Source: Halomonas qaidamensis (GTDB lineage Bacteria; Pseudomonadota; Gammaproteobacteria; Pseudomonadales; Halomonadaceae). Taken from it: a stretch of 64,000 bases of DNA. Made by a program: the position numbers and the translations under genes. Below, one piece after another: positions 44,876-54,352 of this stretch. The stretch is taken from NCBI RefSeq assembly GCF_025917315.1, contig NZ_CP080627.1, forward strand, positions 2,728,001 through 2,792,000, given 5' to 3'. Numbering within the stretch: position 1 is the first letter of the stretch; the number at the start of each line of letters is the position of its first letter. Under the pieces are notes generated by a model. It made no database searches. It saw nothing but the letters and a program-made list of their open reading frames with translations, and was not told the DNA's origin.

Positions 44876-46387
44876 TTACTTAGCCGTCGGCATCACGAAC
44901 TCAGCACCCGCGTCGATGGAGTCTGACCAGCGCTGCATGATGGATTTCTGCTTGGTGTAGAAACGTACGCCCTCTTCCCCATAGGCATGCATATCGCCAA
45001 ACAGGGAGCGCTTCCAGCCGCCAAAACCGTGCCAGGCCATGGGAACCGGAATGGGGACGTTGATGCCAACCATACCTACCTGGATGCGGCGACCAAATTC
45101 ACGGGCGACGTTGCCACTTTCGGTAAAGCAGCTGACGCCATTGCCGAACTCGTGGTCGTTGATCAGCTGAATCGCCGTGGCGATATCCGGCACGCGTACG
45201 CAGACCAGCACGGGGCCGAAAATTTCTTCCTTATAGATAGTCATCTCGGGGGTGACGTGGTCAAACAGGGTACCGCCCATCCAGAAACCATCGGCACAGC
45301 CTTCGCCTGTTTGCGCGACATCAAATTCACGACCATCTACCACCAAGTGTGCGCCTTCTTCTACGCCTTTATTGATGTAACCGGTAATCCGCTCATGCGC
45401 CTGACGGGTGACAATCGGGCCCATTTCCGCATCAAGCTGCATGCCGTCCTTCACTTTCAGCGCCTTGGCACGCTCCGCCAGCTGAGCAACGACACCATCG
45501 GCTACATCGCCAACCAGCACCGCCACGCTGATCGCCATGCAACGCTCGCCTGCCGAGCCGTAGGCAGCGCCAATCAAGGCATCCACGGCTTTATCCAGGT
45601 TGGCATCCGGCATCACCACCATATGATTCTTGGCCCCGCCCAACGCCTGAACGCGCTTGCCATGTTTGGCGCCGCGCTCGTAGATCAGGTTGGCAATCGG
45701 GGTGGAACCGACAAACGACAGTGCCTTGACGTCCGGATGATCAATTAGCGCTTCAACACTGTCCTTGTCACCCTGCACCACGTTGAAAACACCATCCGGT
45801 AGCCCTGCCTGCTTAAGCAGATCAGCAATCATCAAAGAGGCACTAGGGTCCAGCGGGCTGGGCTTGAGGATAAAGGTATTACCGGTGGCGATCGCGACCG
45901 GGAACATCCACATCGGCACCATGACCGGAAAGTTGAACGGCGTGATACCGGCGACCACACCCAGCGGCTGGCGCATGGTCCAGTTATCAATCCCAGTGCT
46001 AACCTGCTCGGTGTAGTCACCTTTTAGCAATTGCGGAATGCCACAGGCAAACTCGACAATATCAATCCCGCGCGCCACTTCGCCCTGAGCATCGGTAAAC
46101 ACCTTACCGTGCTCCTTGGTGATCGCTTCGGCCAGCTCATCCTTATGGGCGTTCAGCAGCTCCAGAAAACGGAACATCACGCGCGCCCGACGAATGGGTG
46201 GGGTATCTGCCCAAGCAGGAAATGCGGCTTGAGCAGCGTTAACGGCACTGTCTACATCCTGGGTGCTGGCCAAAACCACATGACCGCTGACCTCGCCGGT
46301 AGCAGGGTTAAAGACCTGTTGAGAAAGGCCTGAGCTACCCTCGTTGATCTGCCCGTTAATAAAATGATTAATAGTGGTTGTTGTCAT
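44876..46387 (-). CDS. mmsA: CoA-acylating (methyl)malonate-semialdehyde dehydrogenase
   Basis: 503 residues. It turns malonate semialdehyde (or methylmalonate semialdehyde from valine and inositol) plus CoA and NAD+ into acetyl-CoA (or propionyl-CoA), releasing CO2. Seen: [22 protein letters not shown] (about 152-173), VGSTPIA (about 230), [13 protein letters not shown] where the usual Glu is replaced as in MMSDH (about 255), and the catalytic Cys in [12 protein letters not shown] (about 284). AAAGG precedes the ATG. It precedes the GMC dehydrogenase with overlap and faces a LysR gene, suggesting 3-hydroxypropionate/acrylate catabolism. Confidence 0.92.
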   Translation of the reverse strand: MTTTTINHFINGQINEGSSGLSQQVFNPATGEVSGHVVLASTQDVDSAVNAAQAAFPAWADTPPIRRARVMFRFLELLNAHKDELAEAITKEHGKVFTDAQGEVARGIDIVEFACGIPQLLKGDYTEQVSTGIDNWTMRQPLGVVAGITPFNFPVMVPMWMFPVAIATGNTFILKPSPLDPSASLMIADLLKQAGLPDGVFNVVQGDKDSVEALIDHPDVKALSFVGSTPIANLIYERGAKHGKRVQALGGAKNHMVVMPDANLDKAVDALIGAAYGSAGERCMAISVAVLVGDVADGVVAQLAERAKALKVKDGMQLDAEMGPIVTRQAHERITGYINKGVEEGAHLVVDGREFDVAQTGEGCADGFWMGGTLFDHVTPEMTIYKEEIFGPVLVCVRVPDIATAIQLINDHEFGNGVSCFTESGNVAREFGRRIQVGMVGINVPIPVPMAWHGFGGWKRSLFGDMHAYGEEGVRFYTKQKSIMQRWSDSIDAGAEFVMPTAK

Positions 46388-46445
46388 TTGGTTACCTTTA
46401 TAAGCAAATTAAAATAACGGTGTAAGTGCGGATAGATTAACCGCC

Positions 46446-46461
46446 TTGATATGGCAATCAA
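46446..46461. promoter_or_regulatory. Candidate LysR operator
   Basis: TTGAT-ATGGCA-ATCAA is a perfect inverted repeat of the T-N11-A type bound by LysR proteins. It sits in the 137-bp space between the divergent mmsA and lysR starts, 59 bp upstream of mmsA. Confidence 0.45.
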
Positions 46462-46524
46462 TTGAGTAATTTTTAACCTAGATATAAGATTTACTAATAA
46501 CACAGCAGTAGCAGGTGGCCGCTT

Positions 46525-47427
46525 ATGCAAGAGAACTCAGCACTACGGGCATTTGTCGCCGTAGCACGTACGGGTAGCGTTTCACGAGCGGCTGACCAGC
46601 TATGTATTACTCAGCCCGCAGTAAGCCTAAAGTTGAAGCAGCTTCAGCAGCATTTGGGGCTAACTCTGTTCACCCGTCGCCCACAGGGGTTAACGCTAAC
46701 CGCCGATGGCTATGCCTTATTGCCCGCCGCAGAAAATGCCCTTGCCAGTGCGCTTGCCTTTGAACAAAGCGCCAGAGCTTTACATAGCACCCTGCGAGGA
46801 AAGCTGAAAATCGGCACGATTGTAGACCCTGAATTTATTCGCCTAGGTAAATTTCTCAGCCGCTTAATGGCTCGCGCGCCCCATCTTGAAACCGAGTTGC
46901 ATCACAGCATGAGCGGTAGCGTGTTAGCAAAGGTGGAGCAGGGTGAATTAGACGTAGGCTTTTATCTCGCCATGCCAGGCGAAGGAACTGACAACTCAGC
47001 ACTGGCTTGGCGTGAGTTGACTCATTTTCACTATCACATCGTCGCCCCAGCTGGCTGGGAAGCCAAGCTAGCAGACACCCGCTGGGAAGTACTGGCTGCC
47101 CTACCTTGGATCGTTACACCAACGGATTCCGTACACCACCGACTACTTAAACACGCGTTAGCAGCAAGTGGAGCCAAGCCCAATCGGGTCGCTCAAGTAG
47201 ACCAAGAAGTATGTATGCTAGATCTAGTCCGCGCCGGTGTCGGGCTTAGCCTAGCGCGGGATGCGTTGGCAATGACCGAACGACAGGAAAGCGGCTTGAC
47301 GATAGCGGATAGTATTCGCCTGCCCTGTGCACTCAGCTTGATCTGGCGCAAAGAGCGTGCCACAGAACCCACCGTAAAAGCGGCACTCGACACGTTGGAT
47401 ACGGTTTGGCAAAATCGTTTAAATTAG
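46525..47427 (+). CDS. LysR regulator, probable controller of mmsA-GMC unit
   Basis: 300 residues. The N-terminal helix-turn-helix (ALRAFVAVARTGSVSRAADQLCITQPAVSLKLKQL, residues 6-40) is followed by an effector domain beginning KLKIGTIVDPEF (about 92). It is divergent from mmsA with a T-N11-A inverted repeat in between. In pseudomonads LysR proteins in this position respond to 3-hydroxypropionate; the same effector is inferred here. AGG precedes the ATG weakly. Confidence 0.88.
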   Translation: MQENSALRAFVAVARTGSVSRAADQLCITQPAVSLKLKQLQQHLGLTLFTRRPQGLTLTADGYALLPAAENALASALAFEQSARALHSTLRGKLKIGTIVDPEFIRLGKFLSRLMARAPHLETELHHSMSGSVLAKVEQGELDVGFYLAMPGEGTDNSALAWRELTHFHYHIVAPAGWEAKLADTRWEVLAALPWIVTPTDSVHHRLLKHALAASGAKPNRVAQVDQEVCMLDLVRAGVGLSLARDALAMTERQESGLTIADSIRLPCALSLIWRKERATEPTVKAALDTLDTVWQNRLN

Positions 47428-47565
47428 ACAGATTATGTACAATAAAATCTAGCGCGTATAAAAAATTAGGAACCTACGTTAATAAATTGAATCACTATTC
47501 AGTCAGCTAATTAGCCATGTTCCTAGAAAGTCCTAACTAGAAAGCCTTAAACTGGAGCGCCCTAA

Positions 47566-48213
47566 ATGTCTCGTCTAATGCCATTTTCCAAACCGTTTCG
47601 CCCGCTTTTGCACGTGCCTGCTTTTTGCATGGTGGTAGCGGTAGGTTTAACAAGCACCTCGTTACACGCTCAATCTAATGCGTCGGCCACCTTTGCTGGC
47701 GGCTGCTTTTGGTGCATGGAACCGCCCTATGATAAGCAGCCCGGCGTCAGCGCCACCATCTCTGGCTATATGGGTGGCGAGCTTGAAAACCCTACGTATG
47801 AACAGATTTCTCGCGGTGGAACTGGTCACGTCGAGGTGGTGCAAATTGCCTATGACGATAGCCAAATCAGCTATGAACAGCTGCTGGAGATTTTCTGGCG
47901 AAATATCGACCCCTTCGCCGTAGACCGTCAGTTTTGTGACAGCGGCGACCAGTACCGTTCAGCCATTTTTTACCATAATGATGAACAACGAGAGCTAGCA
48001 GAAGCCTCTAAAGCTGACATGGAAGCACGCTTTGACCAAACTATCGCGACTGAGATAGCTCCTGCCAGCGAGTTTTGGGAAGCTGAAGAGTACCACCAGG
48101 ATTATTATGAAAAAAATCCACTACGCTACCGGTTTTATCGCCTGAGCTGTGGTCGTGATGATCGTCTGGAAGAAGTATGGGGTGAAGAAGCAGGCGGCCC
48201 AACATTTCAGTAG
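47566..48213 (+). CDS. msrA: Peptide-methionine (S)-S-oxide reductase MsrA, exported form
   Basis: 215 residues. A signal peptide (about 1-35, ending at LHAQS) makes it periplasmic, unlike the cytoplasmic E. coli MsrA. Active site AGGCFWCMEPPYD (about 44-56) holds the nucleophilic Cys; also seen are GGTGHVEVVQIAYD (about 84) and AEEYHQDYYEKNP (about 170). The C-terminal RLSCGRD carries a possible resolving Cys. GGAG lies before the ATG. No msrB or electron-feeding DsbD-like partner lies beside it. Confidence 0.93.
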   Translation: MSRLMPFSKPFRPLLHVPAFCMVVAVGLTSTSLHAQSNASATFAGGCFWCMEPPYDKQPGVSATISGYMGGELENPTYEQISRGGTGHVEVVQIAYDDSQISYEQLLEIFWRNIDPFAVDRQFCDSGDQYRSAIFYHNDEQRELAEASKADMEARFDQTIATEIAPASEFWEAEEYHQDYYEKNPLRYRFYRLSCGRDDRLEEVWGEEAGGPTFQ

Positions 48214-48411
48214 CACACTATCAGCATGCACATCTAACGGAACGTTTTTTGTCCGGGACTGCCCTATGATTACGCTTTAGTTAAGTCGCTAACCATTGAA
48301 TTAGGCAAAGCGTTATTTTTCTACTAAAGTGGAGAGTCAGCATTAATAGACCAGTCGACTAAAAACTGGTTTATGCCTTAACGCCCCGTTGATCAAAAGA
48401 TAGGAGATCTT

Positions 48412-49794
48412 ATGAGCAACAGCATCACAACCGTCAATCCAACCACCGGCGAAACGCTTGAAACTTATGCGCTGATGGATGCCAGCCAAGCCAAGCAGAT
48501 TGTCGAGGCAAGCCATGAAGCGTTTCTTGACTGGCGGCTTAAACCTCTTGACCATCGTGCCAAAGTGGTTAAAGCCATTGGCGAGGCGCTTAACGCCCAT
48601 AAAGATGAGCTTGCCGAGCTAATGGTAAAAGAGATGGGCAAGCTGCCTAGCCAAGCCCGTCAGGAAGTTGACCTTTGCGTGGGCATCTGTGATTACACTG
48701 CAGCGCATGGCCCTACTACATTAGCTGACGAAGAGCGCAACCCCAGCAACGGCGAGCGTGGCATTGTTACTTACTCTCCCATGGGTGTTATCTATGGCAT
48801 ACAACCGTGGAACTTCCCCGCTTATCAGGTAGTACGTTACTCCATCGCCAACATTATGGCGGGTAATAGCGTGTTGCTGAAACATGCTGAAAATGTCACT
48901 GGCAGCGGCCTACTGCTCGAAAAAATTTACCGTGAGGCAGGCCTGCCGGAAAATGTTTTCCGCACGATTGTTATTTCTCATGATGTATCTGATGAGGTGA
49001 TTGCACACAAAGCAGTTCGTGGCGTTACTTTAACGGGTAGTGACGGTGCTGGTCGTAAAGTGGCGGCAAAAGCTGCCGAGCACTTGAAAAAAACGGTATT
49101 GGAACTGGGCTCAAACGACGCTTATCTAGTGCTGGATGACGCCGATATGGACGTGGCGATCAAGACCTGCGTTCAAGGACGCGTATACAATGGCGGGCAG
49201 ACTTGCGTTGCAGCCAAGCGTTTTGTAGTCACAGAAAAGAATTACGAAACATTTAAAGAACGTTACGTCGCACGTATGCAGTCGTTGAAAGCGGGTGACC
49301 CCACTAACGAAGATAGCGATCTTGGTCCTATGGCCCGTGTCGATCTGCGCGATACTCTTCATGAGCAAGTGGAAGAGAGTGTTCGCAAAGGTGCAAAAAT
49401 CTTATGCGGTGGTGAAAAGCCATCCGGCAAAGGAGCATTTTACCCGGTAACCGTACTGGATAACGTGACACCCGGCCAGCCCGCCTACGATGACGAGCTA
49501 TTTGGGCCAGTCGCAGCGCTGATTCGCGCTAAAGACGATGAAGACGCCATGCGTATTGCCAACGACAGCCGTTATGGCCTCGGCGGCGGCATCATCTCTA
49601 AAGATGTGAAGCGCGCTACCGAGCTTGCCAGCAAGTACTTTGATACCGGCATGGTATTTATCAACGGCTTTGGCGTTGCTACCCCAGAAATGCCGTTTGG
49701 CGGCGTCAAAGATTCTGGTTATGGGCGTGAGCATGGTGGTTTCGGCATGCTGGAGTTTGTTAATGTGAAGTCGGTCATTGTCGTTAAAGAGTGA
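48412..49794 (+). CDS. sad: NAD-dependent succinate-semialdehyde dehydrogenase, Sad (YneI) type
   Basis: 460 residues, matching the 462 of E. coli Sad. It oxidises succinate semialdehyde (from GABA) and related aldehydes. Landmarks are IQPWNFPAYQVVR (about 126), LTGSDGAGRKVAAKAAEHLKK (about 205-226), the general-base Glu in VLELGSNDAYLV (about 230) and the catalytic Cys in YNGGQTCVAAKRF (about 264). AGGAG precedes the ATG. A strong terminator follows. No gabT partner is visible. Confidence 0.88.
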   Translation: MSNSITTVNPTTGETLETYALMDASQAKQIVEASHEAFLDWRLKPLDHRAKVVKAIGEALNAHKDELAELMVKEMGKLPSQARQEVDLCVGICDYTAAHGPTTLADEERNPSNGERGIVTYSPMGVIYGIQPWNFPAYQVVRYSIANIMAGNSVLLKHAENVTGSGLLLEKIYREAGLPENVFRTIVISHDVSDEVIAHKAVRGVTLTGSDGAGRKVAAKAAEHLKKTVLELGSNDAYLVLDDADMDVAIKTCVQGRVYNGGQTCVAAKRFVVTEKNYETFKERYVARMQSLKAGDPTNEDSDLGPMARVDLRDTLHEQVEESVRKGAKILCGGEKPSGKGAFYPVTVLDNVTPGQPAYDDELFGPVAALIRAKDDEDAMRIANDSRYGLGGGIISKDVKRATELASKYFDTGMVFINGFGVATPEMPFGGVKDSGYGREHGGFGMLEFVNVKSVIVVKE

Positions 49795-49865
49795 TGATCG
49801 TAAAAGAGCGATGACCATTAGCGACTAAGCCGGTAAACGCTCAGAATCATTAGCCGTAAAAAGAG

Positions 49866-49906
49866 CGCGCCGCTAGCTTTTCAACAAGCTAGCGGCGCTT
49901 TTTTTG
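49866..49906. terminator. Strong bidirectional terminator
   Basis: GCGCCGCTAGCTT and AAGCTAGCGGCGC form a 13-bp perfect stem with a short loop, followed by TTTTTTT on the plus strand; on the minus strand a CTCTTTTT run follows. It separates the convergent sad and pgpA genes. Confidence 0.93.
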
Positions 49907-49918
49907 TTACTGGTATTT

Positions 49919-50407
49919 TTACGAGCTTAAGTGTTGTTCAGAGGTTCGGCGCTGCCATAATTTCAGTATTAGTGCCATCACTACCCACGTCACTAATGCG
50001 GCAATAACATCGTCTAACACAATGCCAAAGCCACCCTGCACATACTCTGCCAAATGAATTGGTGGCGGCTTCAGCGAATCAAAGAAACGATAAACAACGA
50101 ATGCCAGCGCCATCACCAACGGATGTCGTGCTGCCTGTAGCCCAATCACTACTAGCGGGAACGCCAAGTACTCATCAGCAACAATGCTGCCATGATCTAG
50201 TCCTGCATAATGCCACGCAGCAACGTGGCAAACCGGCACAGCAAGTACCAGCAGAACAGCCATGATAGCGCCCTGCTGCACCAACGGTCGGCTTAACAAC
50301 CACCATGCTAACGGAATGCCCAGCAGCGAACCAACCGTACCCGGCGCAATCGGCGCTAGCCCCAGCCCAAAGCCGGTGGCTAGCCAAAAATTAATGGTAT
50401 CCAGCAT
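49919..50407 (-). CDS. pgpA: Phosphatidylglycerophosphatase A family protein
   Basis: 162 residues with four hydrophobic helices. PgpA motifs: GLGLAPIAPGTVGSLLGIPL (13-32), VADEYLAFPLV (about 77-87) and RFFDSLKPPPIHLAEYVQGGFGIVLDDVIAAL (about 112-143, described by its ends), with the acidic metal-binding residues in place. It removes phosphate from phosphatidylglycerophosphate to give phosphatidylglycerol. The start overlaps the DUF533 stop (TAATG). Confidence 0.9.
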   Translation of the reverse strand: MLDTINFWLATGFGLGLAPIAPGTVGSLLGIPLAWWLLSRPLVQQGAIMAVLLVLAVPVCHVAAWHYAGLDHGSIVADEYLAFPLVVIGLQAARHPLVMALAFVVYRFFDSLKPPPIHLAEYVQGGFGIVLDDVIAALVTWVVMALILKLWQRRTSEQHLSS

Positions 50408-51180
50408 TAACCTGCCTGCTGCGCCTGGCGTTCAAGCTCGGCGGCCATATCAGGCGAGAGATTTAGCGCACTTGCCAATTGATCCAACCAAGCGCGCTCC
50501 ATGGGATTTTGCTCATCCGTCACCGCGACACTAATCAAGTACATCTCGCGGGCAGCTTGAGGGGAGTCAGCTTCCCGGGCAAGTGCCTGGGCATCCAGTG
50601 GGGCGTTGAGCTGCTGCTCGACCCAGCGGTGCATCTCCTGATCGGCACCTAGCGCGTCGATCTGCTCTGTGATGAGCGCCTGTTCTTGTTCATCAATGTG
50701 GCCGTCGGCTCTCGCCGCCATAATCATTGCTTGCAACAGTTCGAGACTACGCCGCTCTTGATACTCACCGCTAAGCGCCTCTACTCGCTCGCCCTCAGAT
50801 GCATGTTGAGCAGCGCTGGACGCGTCAGCACCATTTTTTCCTTCCTGGGAGCTTTGCCACGCTTTCCAGGCCAGCATACCCACCCCAGCAATCGCGCCGT
50901 ATTTGAGCGCTTTGCCGCCCATGCTACGGCCACGCTTAGAGCCAACGAGCAGCCCCATTGCGCCACCCCCTAATAGGCTCTTCATATCAAAACCGCTAGA
51001 GCCGCCCCCTTGCCGCGAGCCTTGGTTTGCGCTACTGCTGCCACCGCCTAGCTGGCGCGATAGCCCATCAATAACGCCTTTAACATCGATACCGTTTCCG
51101 CTGTTTCCACTACTGTTTCCACTACTTCTGCTACCGCTGGCCTGCTTCATCAACTGTTGTAAAATCTTGCTTGCGTTCAT
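50407..51180 (-). CDS. DUF533/YebE-like protein with TerB-type domain
   Basis: 257 residues. A low-complexity Ser/Gly/Asn-rich start (about 10-75), a Gly-rich hydrophobic segment (MGLLVGSKRGRSMGGKALKYGAIAGVGMLAW; about 75-105) and a C-terminal alpha-helical TerB-like domain (about 140-255: LLQAMIMAARADGHIDEQEQALI, YLISVAVTDEQNPMERAWLDQLA). The function of YebE proteins is unknown. It is coupled to pgpA by overlapping codons. Confidence 0.85.
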   Translation of the reverse strand: MNASKILQQLMKQASGSRSSGNSSGNSGNGIDVKGVIDGLSRQLGGGSSSANQGSRQGGGSSGFDMKSLLGGGAMGLLVGSKRGRSMGGKALKYGAIAGVGMLAWKAWQSSQEGKNGADASSAAQHASEGERVEALSGEYQERRSLELLQAMIMAARADGHIDEQEQALITEQIDALGADQEMHRWVEQQLNAPLDAQALAREADSPQAAREMYLISVAVTDEQNPMERAWLDQLASALNLSPDMAAELERQAQQAG

Positions 51181-51237
51181 CCTTGCACTCCTAAGTGGAT
51201 AGTATCTCTAGGGCTCGCTAGACGATTAACTTCCGTT

Positions 51238-51268
51238 ATAAAACATGCTGTATGAACGCAGCATGAAT
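51238..51268 (-). terminator. Intrinsic terminator after sbcC
   Basis: On the minus strand CATGCTG pairs with CAGCATG around an 8-base loop and is followed by TTTTAT, 20 bp after the sbcC stop. It is short but well placed. Confidence 0.65.
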
Positions 51269-51286
51269 TAACGCCACCCCAGGCAT

Positions 51287-54200
51287 TTAAAGAAGCGCGC
51301 CCTTTACTTCCACCGAGCTACCAAGTCGGCTGGCACGCACTTCAACACGGACAGACATTTGCTCTTTGAGTTCGCTGACATGCGAGATGATCCCAATCAT
51401 TCGCCCGCCCATTTGTAACTCACTGAGCATGGCGATCGCTTGGTCTAATGCATCCTGATCCAGGCTGCCAAAGCCTTCATCAATAAATAGCGTATCCAAC
51501 TGAATACCGCCGGCGTAGGCCTGCACCACATCAGAAAGCCCCAGCGCCAACGCCAACGCCGCCATAAACGACTCGCCGCCGGAAAGCGTCGCTACTGAAC
51601 GGCTCTTTCCAGTGTAAGTGTCGGCCACGTCCAGTTCTAATCCTGACGCTTTATTGCCCTTAGATGGGTCTTCACGGCGCACCAACTGGTAGCGCCCGCG
51701 GCTCATACGCACCAGCCGTTCAGACGCCTGGATCAGTACGTCGTCTAGCAGCACTCCTAGCACAAAACGCTGCAAGCTAATGCGGTTACCGGTGCGCCCG
51801 TTAGCCACTTCGCTTAACGTACCCCATACTCGGTATTGGGCTTCAAGCTCGGCCTGGGCCGTGTGGGCAGCAGTGAGTTTTTGACCAATACCCTGCAAGG
51901 TCTTTAACCGCCCATCCAGCGACCGCCATGCCTCTAGCTGAGTATTCTCCTCTGCTTGAGCAGCTTTTGTTTGAGCAGTGAGTGCAGCAATATCCGGCAG
52001 CGTTTTTTCAGCCAGCTGGGCGTGGTAATTATGTAGCGCGCCGTCAAGCTCAGCCAAACGGCGCTGATACTCCTCTACTTGGCGAGCCAGATCTTGGCGT
52101 TGGTTATCTTCTAGCTGAGCCGCCTGAAAAGCAGCTTCGCTTTCAAATGAACTGGCCTGTAACGCCGTTTGCCACTCAGCCTGAGCCTGTTCAAGCGCTT
52201 GCTGGTTACGCGCCAGCTGTTGGTTTGCGCTGCGCAGCTGCTCTTCTGCCCGCGCTTGCTGGGTTTGGGTCTCTGCAAGCGCTTGCTGTGCGCTTTCCCA
52301 GTTTTTTTCAAATTCACTAATCTGGTTGTCCAGCTCAATAAGCGTTTGGCGCATGACTAAGGGGTTACGCACATCTTCTGGCAGTGATTGACGTAACTGA
52401 TCGCACTGGCTATCTAGCCGTAACGCCTCCTCTTTGGCCTTTTCAACCTGAGGTCGCTGGGCTTTGAGCTGTTTGTCTAACGCGCTCCAATCCCGGCGAC
52501 GCTCGTCACGAGCAGCGTTTTGCCGGTTAATCTCACCCTGCACATGTTTTTGACGCCCGACCTGGCTGCGTAATTGTTCACAGGCCTGTTGCAGCTCAAC
52601 TTGTGGTTGGCTGGCCCAAGCGCCTAGCTGGTGGCTAAGGCGCTGCGTCTGCTCAGCGTTGTAGCTAAGCTGCTGTGCTAACTGGTGTACCTGACGCTCG
52701 GCGGTTTGTAATGCGTGGCGGGCCCGTTCCTCAGCTGAGCGCGCTGTTTCCACCTGATCTTGGGTAACAATATCAGCATGTTTAACCGCCGGGGCCGGGT
52801 GCTCAAGGCTGCCGCACACCGGGCAAGGTGCCTCATCTTCAAGGGTGAGCGCTAACAGTGCGGCTTGCCCTTGGTGCCAGCGCATCTCTTGCTCAGTGGT
52901 GTGGCGTTTGGCCTGCTCCGCTTCCCTTTGCCGACCTTTAAGCGCCTGTGTTGCCTGCTGTTGTTGAGCGTCGAGTTCACGCCCCTGCCGAATCAGCTCA
53001 TCCAACTCCTGTCTCTGAGTTAATAAGCTCTCATGGCGACTCAGCTCTACAGGGGCGCTGGCTAACTGCTGAAACTCGTTCTGTAACTCCTCAAGAGCAG
53101 CGCCTAGCGCTTCGCCTTGTTGGCGAATACCGTCTAACTGTGCTTCGTCACGCTTTAGTGCCTCATCAGCGTGTTGCCAAGCGACCTGGGCTGTTTTCCA
53201 GCGCGCTTCCAGCTCACTCAGTTGTTGGCCTTTGTGGATAAACTCGCCCAACTGACGATGGCGCTCACGCAGCGCGGGAAGTTCGGTTTGACGCTGGCGC
53301 GCCGTCTCAAATGCATGCTGGGCTTGTTCAGTACTGATACGCTGGGCAGCAAGCGCGGCATCGGCCTGTCGCTGCTGTTCTTGAGTGGCAGTGAATGCCT
53401 GCTGCGCTTGGACTAACGCAGTGCTGTAAGGCCGCAGCGCTTGGGCGTGGTCACTTTGGGTCAAGCGGCTCTGAAAGGCGGTTATTTGCGCTTGCTGTTC
53501 AAGGTGGCGCGCTTTCTCCGCGGCGAGGCTGTCACGGATTTCAAATTGGCGCTGAAGTGCTTGGCCTTCGCCTAGCATCTGTTCAGCGCAGCGGCGCTGC
53601 TGCTGAGCGGTGTCAAAACGCTGACGCGCTTGCTCTACTTGCGGGGTTAGCGCCGCTAACTCTTGCGCTAATGCCGCTTCGCTTTCCAGCTCACCACCGG
53701 CCAAAATGCCACTGATATGCTGGCGGTGATCATTCACCGCTCGCTCAATTTGATTCGCTTGGGTACGCAGGCGCTCTTCAATACGCTGAAAAATCTGGGT
53801 TTGAAACAACTGAGAAAAAATTTTCTCGCGGTCTTTCGATTCTGCTAGCAGTAGTTCACGAAACTTCCCTTGGGGGAGCACCATGACTTGGCGAAATTGA
53901 TTCGCATCCAGACCTATTAAGGCGTGCAGCTGGCTGTTGGCATCGGTAACCTTACGCGCCACCAAGCACTCATCCTCTTCACCTTCTGGGGTCAGCCGCC
54001 ACAGCTGGGCTTCAGCACTTTGTGTGGTAGCCCCTTCGCCAGTGGCCTTGGGGCGCTCCTGCTGGGGAACTCGGCGCACCCGGTAAGCACTATCACGCAG
54101 GCGAAAATCCAAGCTGACCTCGGTCAACAAAGTATCGGCGGCCTGGTCGCAGCGCATTTGCCCGGCATCGCGGTCATTACCGGTGGTTTGACCGTAAAGC

Positions 54201-54352
54201 GCAAAACAGATGGCATCTAGTATCGAGCTTTTGCCTGCGCCCGTAGGGCCATTAATCAGAAACAGCGGGCTGTTGCCCAACGCAGTAAAATCGATCGTTT
54301 CACTGCCTGCAAAGGGGCCAAACGCCTGCATGGTGAGCGTTAACGGCGTCAT
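51287..54352 (-). CDS. sbcC: Exonuclease subunit SbcC
   Basis: 1021 residues. An SMC-like ATPase: Walker A GPTGAGKSSILDAICFALYG (35-54), long Gln/Ala-rich coiled coils (about 180-470 and 540-850), the zinc-hook CPVCGSLEHP (about 501) and a C-terminal signature TLSGGESFMAALALALG with Walker B LDTLFIDEGFGSLD (about 925-975). With SbcD it opens hairpins and cuts DNA ends. The ATG overlaps the sbcD stop (ATGA). Confidence 0.96.
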   Translation of the reverse strand: MTPLTLTMQAFGPFAGSETIDFTALGNSPLFLINGPTGAGKSSILDAICFALYGQTTGNDRDAGQMRCDQAADTLLTEVSLDFRLRDSAYRVRRVPQQERPKATGEGATTQSAEAQLWRLTPEGEEDECLVARKVTDANSQLHALIGLDANQFRQVMVLPQGKFRELLLAESKDREKIFSQLFQTQIFQRIEERLRTQANQIERAVNDHRQHISGILAGGELESEAALAQELAALTPQVEQARQRFDTAQQQRRCAEQMLGEGQALQRQFEIRDSLAAEKARHLEQQAQITAFQSRLTQSDHAQALRPYSTALVQAQQAFTATQEQQRQADAALAAQRISTEQAQHAFETARQRQTELPALRERHRQLGEFIHKGQQLSELEARWKTAQVAWQHADEALKRDEAQLDGIRQQGEALGAALEELQNEFQQLASAPVELSRHESLLTQRQELDELIRQGRELDAQQQQATQALKGRQREAEQAKRHTTEQEMRWHQGQAALLALTLEDEAPCPVCGSLEHPAPAVKHADIVTQDQVETARSAEERARHALQTAERQVHQLAQQLSYNAEQTQRLSHQLGAWASQPQVELQQACEQLRSQVGRQKHVQGEINRQNAARDERRRDWSALDKQLKAQRPQVEKAKEEALRLDSQCDQLRQSLPEDVRNPLVMRQTLIELDNQISEFEKNWESAQQALAETQTQQARAEEQLRSANQQLARNQQALEQAQAEWQTALQASSFESEAAFQAAQLEDNQRQDLARQVEEYQRRLAELDGALHNYHAQLAEKTLPDIAALTAQTKAAQAEENTQLEAWRSLDGRLKTLQGIGQKLTAAHTAQAELEAQYRVWGTLSEVANGRTGNRISLQRFVLGVLLDDVLIQASERLVRMSRGRYQLVRREDPSKGNKASGLELDVADTYTGKSRSVATLSGGESFMAALALALGLSDVVQAYAGGIQLDTLFIDEGFGSLDQDALDQAIAMLSELQMGGRMIGIISHVSELKEQMSVRVEVRASRLGSSVEVKGALL

